Source: a virus. Taken from it: DNA of 47,827 nucleotides. Of this stretch, positions 7,741 through 17,418 are shown piece after piece (position 1 is the stretch's first letter; every line of letters begins with the position of its first letter). The stretch covers positions 1 to 47,827 of the IMG/VR virus record IMGVR_UViG_3300024346_000115; one strand, written 5' to 3'. The notes under the pieces are model-generated. The model searched no databases. It had not been told where the DNA came from and was given only the letters and a program-made list of their open reading frames with translations. The translations under genes and the position numbers were made by a program.

Positions 7741-7758
7741 GGGGGGCGAAAGCCCCCC
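7741..7758 (+). terminator. 7-bp GC hairpin with GAAA loop after the coat gene
   Basis: GGGGGGC (7741-7747) pairs perfectly with GCCCCCC (7752-7758) around a GAAA tetraloop. The downstream bases (TAACTTATT) are not a proper U-tract, so it may be a partial terminator or a 3' stem that stabilises coat mRNA, letting coat be made in excess over the genes after it. Confidence 0.6.
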
Positions 7759-7776
7759 TAACTTATTGGATTTATT

Positions 7777-8043
7777 ATGGAAACTGGTAAGCGCTTTAAA
7801 AAGGACGAGCTATTTAAAGAAGCTCAATCGGAGTTCAGTGTAAAGCTGGATCGTCGATTAAGCCTCGAGCAGCTTGAAGATCAGATTGCCCGACTACGTC
7901 AGCACGGCAAAGAGCCTGCTGAGTCTGAGAAAAAGCAACCTGTACCTAAGCGTGTCAGAAATGTCATCACTGGTAACATTTTTGACTACAACCCTGTTTG
8001 GAAGGGCTTGCCTGACCTTGAAGTTATTGAGTGGGAGGATTGA
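7777..8043 (+). CDS. Small head-completion type protein, SAP/HeH-like N-terminus
   Basis: An 88-residue protein between coat and head-tail adaptors. Residues 13-41 (LFKEAQSEFSVKLDRRLSLEQLEDQI) read like a HeH/SAP or Rho-N type helix-extended-loop-helix, common in small phage head proteins. The C-terminus VRNVITGNIFDYNPVWKG looks like a conserved tail. The position suggests a decoration or completion protein. There is no firm family assignment. Confidence 0.65.
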   Translation: METGKRFKKDELFKEAQSEFSVKLDRRLSLEQLEDQIARLRQHGKEPAESEKKQPVPKRVRNVITGNIFDYNPVWKGLPDLEVIEWED

Positions 8044-8045
8044 CG

Positions 8046-8723
8046 ATGGCAACAACAAAGGTTGTGGACATCTTAGACAGAGCCTCGATCATTTTACAGG
8101 ACAGCACCAACGTCAGATTCCCAAACTCTGAGTTGCTGAAGTTCTTTAATGACGCGCAGAAAGAAGTTGTATTGCATCGCCCAGACGCAAAGATGGTCAA
8201 CGAATCATTTTCTTGTGTTGACGGTAGCAAGCAGACTCTTCCGGCCGCGGCATTACGCTTGATCGAGATTGTTAGAAACGTAAGTGGCAGAGCGATTACT
8301 CAAGTTGATCGAAAGATCCTTGATGAGACTCTACCTAACTGGCATGAAACAGCAGCCGGGACAAACAAGATCGAGCACTATATTTACGATCCTGCTGACC
8401 CTAAGCATTTCTATGTTTATCCGAAAGGCGCAGCAGGAAGTCACGATATGGAAATCGTGTATAGCTCTGCACCGTCAGACATTGCTGTTAGTAACTTTGA
8501 TACTGACACTACGACGATCAGCCTAGATGATGTTTACGCAAACTGCATACTGGATTACATACTGTATCGTGCATATCAGAAGGATTCTGAGTACGCCGGT
8601 AACGCAGAAAGAAGCATGATGCACTACTCGTCATTCGCTAACGCTTTGGGTATTAAGACTCAAGCTGACAGCGCAACTACGCCAGTGCCAAATACTCCTG
8701 ATAGGAACGCTGGGAGAGCTTAA
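8046..8723 (+). CDS. Head-tail adaptor protein, DUF6682-like
   Basis: A 225-residue protein. The opening VVDILDRASIILQDSTNVRFPNSELLKFFNDAQKEVV is characteristic of phage adaptors that I associate with DUF6682: a helix with D-x-x-N-x-RFP then E-LL-x-F-x-NDAQ. It would sit below the portal. The ATG at 8046 is preferred over GTG 8031 because GGGAGGA lies 7 nt before it. Its stop overlaps the next start (TAATG), so the two adaptor genes are coupled. Confidence 0.75.
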   Translation: MATTKVVDILDRASIILQDSTNVRFPNSELLKFFNDAQKEVVLHRPDAKMVNESFSCVDGSKQTLPAAALRLIEIVRNVSGRAITQVDRKILDETLPNWHETAAGTNKIEHYIYDPADPKHFYVYPKGAAGSHDMEIVYSSAPSDIAVSNFDTDTTTISLDDVYANCILDYILYRAYQKDSEYAGNAERSMMHYSSFANALGIKTQADSATTPVPNTPDRNAGRA

Positions 8724-9346
8724 TGAAATACTCAGACCTCAATGTTCACATCCGAACCGAAGTTCAGGGTTGCCCTGACTTCATCATAGAGCGTGCAGTT
8801 CGTGATTCAGCGATTGAATTCTGTCGTAGGACAGACGTTTACATCCCTGAGCCAGAGTTCGTTATTGTGATCGGCGGGGTCAACGAGTATTCCGTTACTA
8901 TCCCAACCGGGACCGAGCTTAATCACATCATCGACATCTTTGATAACCATAGGGCGTTGCAGCCAATTAGTTATAACGAGCTGCTGCGCCGTCTTGGTGA
9001 TGAAACAGAAAGGGGCAAGCCTGCATATTACTCACAGCGTGATAACGCAGAGTTTTTTGTGGCACCCATACCTAATGACAGCGACTCCATTCGAGTCGTT
9101 TATTCTGTAAAGCCGACTTCAACCAGTACCAGCATTCCCGACACTATCGGTAAAGAGTATCGAGAGGCTCTTGTGCATGGTGCGTTGTTTAGGCTGCAAA
9201 TGATGGCTGGGCATCCGTTCACAAATCCCAACATGGCGTCGGTTAACAAGAACCTCTTCGAGCGTGAAGTGGGTCGCACTACCCGTCAAGTTAAGTATGG
9301 ATTTTCTGGCGGCACGCTCACATGTAAAGCGAGGGCGTTTATCTAA
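8723..9346 (+). CDS. Second head-tail adaptor / tail-tube-like protein
   Basis: A 207-residue protein starting MKYSDLNVHIRTEVQGCPDF with IIERAVRDSAIEFCRRTDVY, the helical start seen in podovirus adaptor or gp11-like tail tubular proteins. The middle is beta-rich (IPTGTELNHIIDIFDNHRAL) and the C-terminal helix VHGALFRLQMMAGHPF resembles the same group. It likely joins the portal ring to the tail. Coupled to both neighbours through TAATG overlaps. Confidence 0.75.
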   Translation: MKYSDLNVHIRTEVQGCPDFIIERAVRDSAIEFCRRTDVYIPEPEFVIVIGGVNEYSVTIPTGTELNHIIDIFDNHRALQPISYNELLRRLGDETERGKPAYYSQRDNAEFFVAPIPNDSDSIRVVYSVKPTSTSTSIPDTIGKEYREALVHGALFRLQMMAGHPFTNPNMASVNKNLFEREVGRTTRQVKYGFSGGTLTCKARAFI

Positions 9347-9720
9347 TGGCTTACATAACGACTATCGATCTTGTTCAGGGCGACCAGTTGCCCGAGATAG
9401 AGCTGACCTTAAAAGACTCTAACCAAGCCGCTGCGGGTCTAACTTTAGACACAGACGACCCGTCAACATTTGCGGCGCTTACTCTTTCTGGTGGCTCTGT
9501 AAGAATGCGTCTACGCAAGGTTGGCCAGACCGCATTGATTGACACGCTTGTTGGAACTATTACTGACGGCTCCGCCGGCAAGGTCACTTTTGTTTTTGAC
9601 AGCGACACTCTAGATACAACAGGCGTCTTGGAGGGTGAAATAGAATTTACTGACTCCGGGAGCAGAACTCAAACTGTGGTTGATCTAATTAAGTTTAAAG
9701 TTAGATCACAATTCGGGTAA
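9346..9720 (+). CDS. BppU N-terminal-like beta-sandwich tail protein
   Basis: A 124-residue, all-beta sequence with the plan of BppU-N type domains: QGDQLPEIELTLKDSNQ near the N-terminus, SVRMRLRKVGQ, DGSAGKVTFVFDSDTLDTTG, then GEIEFTDSGSRTQTV. Such domains anchor fibres or receptor-binding proteins to the tail. It lies just before the fibre region, which supports this. Family assignment is by pattern only. Confidence 0.65.
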   Translation: MAYITTIDLVQGDQLPEIELTLKDSNQAAAGLTLDTDDPSTFAALTLSGGSVRMRLRKVGQTALIDTLVGTITDGSAGKVTFVFDSDTLDTTGVLEGEIEFTDSGSRTQTVVDLIKFKVRSQFG

Positions 9721-9726
9721 AGACAT

Positions 9727-11112
9727 ATGGCGATCCATGCCGAGGTTAGATTCCGAAGGCTGGTCGCGAGTGCTACAAGTCGAAAGATATACGTTCAAGC
9801 GTCTAAACGTACCTTTGCGGCAGTTGTCTCAGAGCGAAATCTATACTTAGATACCAGCTATCGAGCATTAGCCCCCGAAATCAGCTATAGAAGACTACAT
9901 GCGGCGCCAAACTGGCGCAGCCTTTTCTTGCACGACGTTCACGTCAATCCAGAAAGAACTATCTACTTTTTTGCTGACCAGTTTTCTTTTGCAGATACAC
10001 CGTTACTGTCTATAGAGCCCTCTTACACTGACTCTTTCGTGTTTTCTGACGATACATTCTTTGATATCGGCCGCTCTTTAAATGACCTAGAAGTATTGAC
10101 GGATGCCGTTGTAAAGGCGATAGATAAAAACCCTACAGATGCATCTACCCTGACAGATGTTTTGTCGCATGTCATGGACTTCAGTCGACTCCATAGTGAC
10201 GACGTCAGTGTTTTAGACAGTCAGGTTTTTGATGTCTCAAGCTTTGCAACTGACACATACACCACTATAGATGCCGCTGAATTTAGTATTGGCAGCTCTT
10301 TAATTGATAGTACGTCTCTATCTGAGACCTCCTTAATCAGCACGTCTAAAGTTTCTGAAGATACAGTCAGTGTTACTGAAAGTATCCAAACCAGTCCAAG
10401 CCTTAACAGACTTAACACTATAAGTGTTACCGAAGTACTCACAGCAACTAGAGATCCTTTTTCATTCGAGTTTACATTCGGCGATGGGTTCACCAACGTC
10501 TCTGGGTCTCCAGATGATCAGGTATCTTTTTCAGAAACGCAGTCATTTGACGTTGGGTTTGGTCTTCAAGACTTCTTTACCCTTGATGATTTCAACCAGA
10601 TAGACAAAGAGGCAGCTGCCAACAAATCCAATGTTTACTCATTGCAAGACGAGCAAGCTCTGGCATTTGGAAAGCTTTCTGATGATTCCTTTGTTTTATC
10701 TGATTCGCCGGTCGCCTCAGTAAGCTCAGAAAAATCTGATACCTTTGCCCTTGCTGAAGATGCGGACATTAGCGTTTCTAAAAGCAACACCGACTCCTAT
10801 TCTTTGTCAGAATTCAGCCTAAGATCAGTTGGAAAGCTGTTACAAGACTCAACTAACCCCTTGACAGATAACGCGATTTTTGCATTTACCAAGAGCGCTT
10901 CTGAGAATATAATTGTAAATGAAGTGCAAGCTTTTTCTGTGTCCAAGCTTGCGCTAGATGGTTTAAACATATCGGACACACCCGTGCTGTCTCCACGGAA
11001 AGGTACTTCGGACAGTGTAACTATGGGTGACGTATTAGTTACCCAAAGATTGGTAGCCAGCTCAGTCCTCAATAAAGGGGATTTGGGTTTCGTGTTACTA
11101 AACGCTGACTAA
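9727..11112 (+). CDS. Repetitive Asp/Ser-rich tail or fibre protein
   Basis: A 461-residue protein. Residues 1-85 are Arg/Tyr-rich with repeats of the type RRL-x-A ... RNLYLDTSYRAL ... YRRLHAAPNWRSLFLHD. Residues about 90-440 are a degenerate tandem repeat of about 35-40 residues with the signature (S/T)DS-x-x-(L/F)S(D/E) and (F/V)-(A/S)-x-(S/G)KSL, suggesting a repeated beta structure such as a stem. It sits between the BppU-like and fibre genes. The exact role is unknown; a side fibre or stem is likely. Confidence 0.6.
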   Translation: MAIHAEVRFRRLVASATSRKIYVQASKRTFAAVVSERNLYLDTSYRALAPEISYRRLHAAPNWRSLFLHDVHVNPERTIYFFADQFSFADTPLLSIEPSYTDSFVFSDDTFFDIGRSLNDLEVLTDAVVKAIDKNPTDASTLTDVLSHVMDFSRLHSDDVSVLDSQVFDVSSFATDTYTTIDAAEFSIGSSLIDSTSLSETSLISTSKVSEDTVSVTESIQTSPSLNRLNTISVTEVLTATRDPFSFEFTFGDGFTNVSGSPDDQVSFSETQSFDVGFGLQDFFTLDDFNQIDKEAAANKSNVYSLQDEQALAFGKLSDDSFVLSDSPVASVSSEKSDTFALAEDADISVSKSNTDSYSLSEFSLRSVGKLLQDSTNPLTDNAIFAFTKSASENIIVNEVQAFSVSKLALDGLNISDTPVLSPRKGTSDSVTMGDVLVTQRLVASSVLNKGDLGFVLLNAD

Positions 11113-11126
11113 AGTGGAGACTCACA

Positions 11127-11573
11127 ATGATCCAAGACGATCTTAAACTAAAGGGGCGGCTGGATATTGTCGTCACCTCTCAGGATGGTGTAATAAAGCA
11201 AAAAGAATCTGTTGAAAACTTAGTTGTCACAGCAGGTAAAAGCTTTGTCGCATCAAGAATGGCCGGAAGCTCTGCCAGTGTAATGAGCCACATGGCAATT
11301 GGAACCGACAATACAGCTGCCTCTGCAAGCGACACGGCCCTTGGGTCCGAATCCGCACGCTCCGCGCTAACCAGCACTACCGTAAATAATAACGACGTAG
11401 TCTACGTTGCCAGCTTTGCAGCTGGAGTTCCGTCGACCTCCGCAGTTATTACCGAGGCCGGAATATTTAACGCGAGCAGTAGCGGTACCATGCTTTGCCA
11501 TACTGTATTTGGATCAATTTCAAAAGGTACTAGCGACAGTTTGACTATCACTTGGACGGTATCTGCCTCCTAA
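11127..11573 (+). CDS. Phage tail-fibre-associated beta protein
   Basis: A 148-residue protein with a recurring phage pattern: SVENLVVTAGKSFVASRM, MSHMAIGTDNTAASASDTAL, TEAGIFN and a terminal LTITWTVS strand. These proteins are usually encoded beside tail fibres and are thought to be fibre bases or attachment modules; no biochemical role is known to me. GTGGAGA lies about 8 nt before the ATG. There is no transmembrane segment. Confidence 0.65.
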   Translation: MIQDDLKLKGRLDIVVTSQDGVIKQKESVENLVVTAGKSFVASRMAGSSASVMSHMAIGTDNTAASASDTALGSESARSALTSTTVNNNDVVYVASFAAGVPSTSAVITEAGIFNASSSGTMLCHTVFGSISKGTSDSLTITWTVSAS

Positions 11574-11598
11574 GTCATTGATCTAAAGAGGTTTATAT

Positions 11599-14500
11599 AT
11601 GGCTGTCAAGTTTGCCAACCTCGCCAGCGCCACGCTCGCGAGTGCTACTACAAATTCTGCTACCTCATTAACGGTATCTGATGCTTCGTCGTTCCCCTCT
11701 CTTGGGGGCGGCGATTACTTCTACGCTTCTATAGGTGAAGGGTTAAGCTCAGAGATTGTTAAGGTAACAGCTGTTTCGTCTAATACACTTACTGCAACTA
11801 GGGGCCAAGATGGCACCACTGCGGTGGCGCATTCTTCCGGAACTGTAATAGCACTTCGTGTAGTCGCTGCGGCACTTGATGACATAGCCTCGCAAGCCCA
11901 AACAGCCGCCGACACCGAATCGGTCTCCATCGCTGGGGATACGATGACGGGCAATTTGTCATTCGGAGATAACGTCAAAGCTACTTTTGGCGACAACGAC
12001 TTACAAATCTACCACTCAGGCTCTGCTTCATACATTACTGACTCAGGAACTGGAAACCTGTTGATACAAGGTACTGACGTTAGATTGCAGAATGCTGGAG
12101 CTACTGCTAACTACTTAAAAGGAACAGATGGAGCAGAGGTTTCTTTATTTTATGCAGGCGGACAAAAACTAGCCACGAGTGGCTCAGGTATTGAGGTTAC
12201 AGGCGCTATCTCGAGTGGGGCTATCACTAGCACAGGAAAGCTAACGCTAAATGACCCGAGTGTTGGCGGATGGATTCAGTCGAATGGAAGTATTCGGATC
12301 GACATCGACAATGATAACGATCAAACCAATAGAGCCTTCATTGTCAGCAAAGACAACGGAGCTACAAATCTACTAACAATATACGAAGATGCCGCCGCTA
12401 CTTTTGCAGGCACAGGCGCGTTCTCTGGCAAGCTGACTATAAGCAATGGTAATTACGCGAACCATTTAGAGCTTGTTCGTGGTAGCGATACGCTATACCT
12501 CACACCAAGTGGCGGTCAGTTACTTACTAACGGTGGACTGTCACCCGCCGTAACAAACCAATATGCCCTTGGTCGAACTGATAAGTATTGGCAAGATTTA
12601 TGGCTAGGCACCTCGCTAAAAATGGGCGGCACTACTGTCATTAACGCTAGTCGCAACCTAATCAACATCGGCACTATCTCTAGTGGGGCCATTACTAGCA
12701 GTGGAACGATAACGACAAGCGGCAGTTTTGTCGGCGTTAACGCTATCGTAGACAATGTTATTGCCAAGACATCAGGCGGCAATATCTTATTTAAAACAAA
12801 TGGCGGCTCGTCTATTGCTAGGTTTAATAATAACCAAAGTGCTGATTTCTTTGGCGCGATTAATAGCAGTGGGCTAATTAAAGGAACAAGGTCGATAACG
12901 TCTGCCGATGTTGATTACTTGCGTTTGCAGATGTCGTCGTGGTCACAACACGCGGGTTACCTAAAGAGTCTCGTTTGGCATGACGGCGCAAACAATATTG
13001 CAGGCATTGGGGCAGAATACGACCAAAGCAAAACCAATATACATTTTCACAGCCAATACAACGCCGGTTACAAGGGAACGAGCGTTAAGACGTTCAGCGT
13101 GTTCGGCAACGGTAACGTAGACGTTTTGGGTACTACTTTATCCGTAGGGAATGCTACTGGCGGTAATCAATTCTTTAAAAGACCAAGTGCAAATTATATT
13201 TTTGCAGATCAGACAGGCGGCTATCTAGTTTTCGGAACTAACGGGTTAAGTACAAGCCTAGCGAATGCGTCATTAAGACTTGATACCTCTAAAAATGCAA
13301 TCTTTGGAGGCACCATCACGAGTGGGGCTATCACTAGCACAGGCACCTCGACGTTTGGTGGGGTTCAAATTGGCGGCACTACTGTCATTAGCTCTAGCCG
13401 CAACCTAACTAACATCGGCACGATTTCGAGTCAGGCTATCACTAGCGTCGGTAACGCCAGTATTTCAAACCCGTCGGCTGGTGCGAGCATAACTCTGAGA
13501 AGAACGGATGTTAATACAAGCGGTATATTTCTCGTAGGAAGTAGTTTCAGCTACATAGGAACAACAACGAATAAGCCGTTTCACCTCTATCAAAATAATG
13601 CTTCTGCGTTACAAATTGATACCAGCAAAGACGCAACCTTCGCAGGCAATATTTCGAGTGGGGATATCACCAGCACAGGCACTGGAACGTTTGGCACGCA
13701 GGTCGCCCTTGCAAAACAAGGAACTGCAACATCATCAAGCGCGCAATTTAGTTCAGCATCAGTGGCATTTGAAGCAAGCGGATGGGATGTAAACAACGCT
13801 ATTTCAAGAACTGGTGTCTGGACGATCTATAATGCACCAACAGCAAGTAATTTTCCTGATTTTGATCTTAATTTTTATGAGCCGGGTAATGGCTTAAAGT
13901 TTCAGTTGCACGGCAGAGGATCGAACAATTATGTAGATCCTTTAGCTGCATCGTTCTATGGCAATGTAAATATCAACGCTGATAGCTCAAGTGCAGCTGA
14001 TGGTGGTGATGGAAGTTTAACCGTAGCAGGCGCAATCGGCGCTGGCGGTGCGGCAGAAAGTTTTTATGATCTCAAGGTTTACGGACTAGCGCGCTTTCAA
14101 GGTTCGGCAAACTTTGTTTCAGCGACAAACCCAATACAGGTAGGCGGCGTTACCCTCGTCGACGCCAGTCGCAACATTACAGCAGGCGCGATTACTAGCA
14201 GTGGTCAACTATCTGTATCTGGCAACAACCTAGCAGTGTTTGGCCCTAATAGTCTTTACTCAAGGTCATTAGCTATCGGTGGTAACGCTAACAACTCAAC
14301 TTCTACTAGAGCTTCTATAGGCACAACAAATGGCAACTTACACATTGACGCGGCGACTGGCGCTTTCGGTACATATCTTAATTTATACGATGGCACTGGC
14401 GGCGTTCATTTAGGTAACGGCGTAGGTGCTACTGCGGCGCACTTCAATGCAAGCGGACATTTATCACTTGCAGGAAATGCAGGGGGGCATATAAGTGGCT

Positions 14501-16344
14501 ACGCACTAAGCGTCGGAGGTGTTGGCGTTGTAAGTACGTCGCGCAACATCTCTGCGAGCGCTATCACAGCAGATAGCGCAACTTTGGGCTCGGCGGCGGC
14601 TTCTGCAAACGTTGCATTACAAGTAAGTCCTCCAACTGGAAATAATCAAAGCGGACTAAAAATAACCAACACTGATGGCGGTGCGCATACTTGGCTTGGC
14701 TATTACGATGGAAACAACTACCTCACCGGAGATGCGGACGTAGCCACTGGCGGTAAAACTTATATTCGCTCTGAATCTGGAGGAGCGTACTCAAATATTG
14801 CAACCTTCTCTCCTACTAGCATAGTTTTCTCTAAATCCATTACGAGTGGTGCGATTACCAGCAGTGGGATAGTTGATGCCCCCTATTTTATTGGAGGCTC
14901 AGGGGGATACAGAGTTAAGTTTTCGGTTTGGAGTGGCACTACATACGGTATAGGCATGAAAAACGGCTTTTCGTATGGTGGACTCGCAAGCAATTATGCA
15001 ATGTGCTTCCAGATGAACACCACAGCCGGTCGTGGTTTCTGGTGGGGAACGACCGGAAACTCCGACGCTCAAGGTGCTATGGCTCTTACCAATGACGGCA
15101 AGCTGACAGTAAACCACTCAATGCGGCTTGGATATGGAGTCAATGACACCACAACCCCCGGAGCGACTCATGCTTTAGATGTAAGCGGCACAAGTGTTTT
15201 TACAACTGCGGACAACAGCGCACAAGTCACGCTTATCTCTACAGATACAGATGCCTCAGTAGGGCCACAACTTAATCTTTGGAGAAACTCAGGCCTAGGA
15301 TCAAACGGTGACTTGATCGGTAAAATTACGTTCACAGGTGAAGACACGGTTGGTTCTACAAATACGTTTGCAACTATTTATGGCGTAGCAGACCAAGCAA
15401 ACAACGGCGCTGAAGACGGATCTATTCACTTCCAAACGCTTATCAATGGCGTTTTAGAGGATAGGTTTGAAATTAATAGTGCTGGAAATTCTGTTTTTAC
15501 TGGGATTATCAACAACACACGCGGCAATTCAAGTGTCGCACCTCCCAACACCGCCGATCATACTGCGGGTACACGCATCAGTTTTTACGATGCGAGTGCA
15601 ACTTCTTGGTATGCGATGGGGATTGAGTCAAGCACTCTTTGGTTTAATTCTGACGCAAATTATAAGTGGTACCAAGACGGCACGTTAAGGATGTCTCTTC
15701 TGGGGGCGAACCTTGCTGTTACTGGCACCCTGAACTCGGGTGCTATAACCAGCAGTGGTCAAGTTACAGGCACCAGATTTACGGATGCCGCCAATCCAAC
15801 AGCCTACTTCGTTCAACCAAGCGCCATCAGCTTTATCCATGAACTACGTGTGGATGACTTCATCCGCCACAATGGCGACACGGACACGCATATTAAGTTC
15901 CTTACCGATAGAGTTCAGCTTACTGCTGGCAACGTGCTCATGCTTGACTGCGTTGAGGGTGGTACAGACTACATTGATATAATTAATCGCGTCCGAGTTA
16001 CGGCTGGTGGTAATTTGGAGTGCGAAGGAAATATAACGGCCTACACAACAACCAGTATTTCGGACATCAACCAAAAAGAAAATATCCAGCAAATTAGCGA
16101 CCCCATTGAAAAGGTTAAGCAAATCTCTGGCTATACATTCGACTGGAAGAACTCAGGCGAGCACTCAGGCGGCGTAATAGCTCAAGAGGTCGAGCAAATC
16201 ATGCCAGACGTGGTCAAAGAGGTAAGTATCCGCGACGGCGATGAAATGAAGGCAGTGGATTACCAAGCCATAATCGGGCTATTGGTTGAGACTGTTAAAG
16301 ACTTAAACAAGCGAATAGAGGATTTAGAAAATGGCGATAACTAA
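11599..16344 (+). CDS. Large tail fibre with C-terminal S74 chaperone domain
   Basis: A 1,581-residue fibre. Residues 1-90 form a beta N-terminal attachment region. The shaft is built from repeated blocks containing variants of GAITSSG and of GGTTVI-x-(A/S)SRNL-x-NIGTIS. The last 94 residues, from S1488-D1489 (SDINQKENI) to the coiled coil LLVETVKDLNKRIEDLE, are a peptidase S74 / endosialidase intramolecular chaperone. The family cuts itself off at the conserved Ser after the trimer folds, which is expected here at S1488. It should bind host surface structures. No glycan-degrading domain is recognised in the middle. The 3' end overlaps the next gene by 14 bp. Confidence 0.88.
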   Translation: MAVKFANLASATLASATTNSATSLTVSDASSFPSLGGGDYFYASIGEGLSSEIVKVTAVSSNTLTATRGQDGTTAVAHSSGTVIALRVVAAALDDIASQAQTAADTESVSIAGDTMTGNLSFGDNVKATFGDNDLQIYHSGSASYITDSGTGNLLIQGTDVRLQNAGATANYLKGTDGAEVSLFYAGGQKLATSGSGIEVTGAISSGAITSTGKLTLNDPSVGGWIQSNGSIRIDIDNDNDQTNRAFIVSKDNGATNLLTIYEDAAATFAGTGAFSGKLTISNGNYANHLELVRGSDTLYLTPSGGQLLTNGGLSPAVTNQYALGRTDKYWQDLWLGTSLKMGGTTVINASRNLINIGTISSGAITSSGTITTSGSFVGVNAIVDNVIAKTSGGNILFKTNGGSSIARFNNNQSADFFGAINSSGLIKGTRSITSADVDYLRLQMSSWSQHAGYLKSLVWHDGANNIAGIGAEYDQSKTNIHFHSQYNAGYKGTSVKTFSVFGNGNVDVLGTTLSVGNATGGNQFFKRPSANYIFADQTGGYLVFGTNGLSTSLANASLRLDTSKNAIFGGTITSGAITSTGTSTFGGVQIGGTTVISSSRNLTNIGTISSQAITSVGNASISNPSAGASITLRRTDVNTSGIFLVGSSFSYIGTTTNKPFHLYQNNASALQIDTSKDATFAGNISSGDITSTGTGTFGTQVALAKQGTATSSSAQFSSASVAFEASGWDVNNAISRTGVWTIYNAPTASNFPDFDLNFYEPGNGLKFQLHGRGSNNYVDPLAASFYGNVNINADSSSAADGGDGSLTVAGAIGAGGAAESFYDLKVYGLARFQGSANFVSATNPIQVGGVTLVDASRNITAGAITSSGQLSVSGNNLAVFGPNSLYSRSLAIGGNANNSTSTRASIGTTNGNLHIDAATGAFGTYLNLYDGTGGVHLGNGVGATAAHFNASGHLSLAGNAGGHISGYALSVGGVGVVSTSRNISASAITADSATLGSAAASANVALQVSPPTGNNQSGLKITNTDGGAHTWLGYYDGNNYLTGDADVATGGKTYIRSESGGAYSNIATFSPTSIVFSKSITSGAITSSGIVDAPYFIGGSGGYRVKFSVWSGTTYGIGMKNGFSYGGLASNYAMCFQMNTTAGRGFWWGTTGNSDAQGAMALTNDGKLTVNHSMRLGYGVNDTTTPGATHALDVSGTSVFTTADNSAQVTLISTDTDASVGPQLNLWRNSGLGSNGDLIGKITFTGEDTVGSTNTFATIYGVADQANNGAEDGSIHFQTLINGVLEDRFEINSAGNSVFTGIINNTRGNSSVAPPNTADHTAGTRISFYDASATSWYAMGIESSTLWFNSDANYKWYQDGTLRMSLLGANLAVTGTLNSGAITSSGQVTGTRFTDAANPTAYFVQPSAISFIHELRVDDFIRHNGDTDTHIKFLTDRVQLTAGNVLMLDCVEGGTDYIDIINRVRVTAGGNLECEGNITAYTTTSISDINQKENIQQISDPIEKVKQISGYTFDWKNSGEHSGGVIAQEVEQIMPDVVKEVSIRDGDEMKAVDYQAIIGLLVETVKDLNKRIEDLENGDN
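12625..13450 (+). repeat. Two near-identical ~75-bp blocks in the fibre gene
   Basis: The block beginning GGCGGCACTACTGTCATTA occurs at 12625 and again at 13372, 747 bp apart, each followed by the codons for (A/S)SRNL-x-NIGTIS-x-x-AIT. Shorter copies of the GAITSSG coding segment recur near 12220, 13316, 13658, 14187, 14845 and 15737. Such repeats allow recombination to lengthen or shorten the fibre shaft. Confidence 0.65.
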
Positions 16345-16600
16345 CACACGAACAGTTCAGCGTTGCGAAGTGTACCCAGCAATGAGTGCCGACGAGCATC
16401 CAACTATGATGATTGTTTATCAGCACACATTCGACGACACAGATGACGCAGAGCTTCCAGTCACGACAGATAAGGTTGTCCATTTGACGCGGTACGTTGT
16501 GACTATGGCTGACGATGGTACAGAAACTTCTACGGCCACTGACATGACTAGTCACGACCAAATGGTGCAAGACATTGCCTCGGCTATATGGACTGACTAA
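16331..16600 (+). CDS. Small fibre-associated protein of unknown function
   Basis: An 89-residue acidic protein with QRCEVYPAMSADEHPTMMIVY and a central HLTRYVVTMADDGTE strand, ending DIASAIWTD. The ATG lies inside the fibre gene's last codons (14-bp overlap) and the stop overlaps the next start (TAATG). Its location suggests a fibre chaperone or small tail component; I recognise no family. Confidence 0.6.
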   Translation: MAITNTRTVQRCEVYPAMSADEHPTMMIVYQHTFDDTDDAELPVTTDKVVHLTRYVVTMADDGTETSTATDMTSHDQMVQDIASAIWTD

Positions 16601-17418
16601 TGGCTCTTCAAACCTCGGGTGCTATTAGTCTCAACCAGATTCACATCGAAGCCGGTGGGACTAGTGGCACCACAGTTTCTTTTAATGATTCTGACATCAG
16701 AGGTTTGACCCCCGCTAGCGGAAAAACGATTAGCACTGTGTCGGGTTCGGCGATTGACTTTGCTGACTTTTATGGCGCATCAGATGTTCTTAATCTGTTT
16801 AACTCTTTCACTTATGCTGCGGAACGAGCGAATCAAACAGGCAGTTCACTTACTCAAGTTTCGAGTGCCTATAGTAGCTATTTCGCAAGCATTATCGGTA
16901 CCCTAGGTTTTAGACTCAGGTTGGACAGTAATGTTTTACATTTTGAGGTCAAGAGAATAGCTGGCGGGAATGGCGTTCGATATGACGGCTATGGCTCTGG
17001 AGTGCAAGACGGGACCACCACAAGTATCGGCACTTCTTATGTATCACTAGGTACTGTCTCTGTTCCTTCGCCTGTAGATGTAAAAGTTAACTGGGCTTAC
17101 TTTATATCAGGAACAGGAGGTACAGGGTCTATTAATGGTAACACCGCGGGTACGGGCGCAACATATTCGCTGTCAGACAACACTTTCCAAACCTTAACGA
17201 ACGGTCAATCTGCTGGATTTATGACAACCGCCAGTAACTCACGTAGTTATTCTGGAAGCCAGTCAAGATATTTGACGGTCACTCAGATGAAACTGTCGCT
17301 ACAAAAAACAGGGTACACAACAGCCGAGGTCGCAGATTTTGACGCCTTCATCACAGCTATTGCTCAAGTTGCTGGCGGCGGTGGCGGCGGTGGCGGCGGT
17401 GGCGGGTTTGAACCATGA
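16600..17418 (+). CDS. Phage tail protein with glycine-rich C-terminus, possible adhesin
   Basis: A 272-residue protein. The N-terminal MALQTSGAISLNQIHIEAGGTSGT ... FNDSDIRGL ... FYGAS module is a recurring start of marine-phage tail proteins. A beta-rich middle (about 70-225) follows. Residues 257-269 are a pure poly-glycine run encoded by GGCGGT repeats. Gly-rich ends are found in distal adhesins, so receptor contact is possible. It is coupled to the gene before (TAATG) and overlaps the one after by 4 bp. Confidence 0.6.
   Translation: MALQTSGAISLNQIHIEAGGTSGTTVSFNDSDIRGLTPASGKTISTVSGSAIDFADFYGASDVLNLFNSFTYAAERANQTGSSLTQVSSAYSSYFASIIGTLGFRLRLDSNVLHFEVKRIAGGNGVRYDGYGSGVQDGTTTSIGTSYVSLGTVSVPSPVDVKVNWAYFISGTGGTGSINGNTAGTGATYSLSDNTFQTLTNGQSAGFMTTASNSRSYSGSQSRYLTVTQMKLSLQKTGYTTAEVADFDAFITAIAQVAGGGGGGGGGGGFEP
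17374..17405 (+). repeat. GGC/GGT trinucleotide tract
   Basis: A run of GGC and GGT codons encodes the terminal poly-glycine of the tail protein. Slippage here would change the Gly-run length without breaking the frame if whole codons are gained or lost. Confidence 0.6.
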
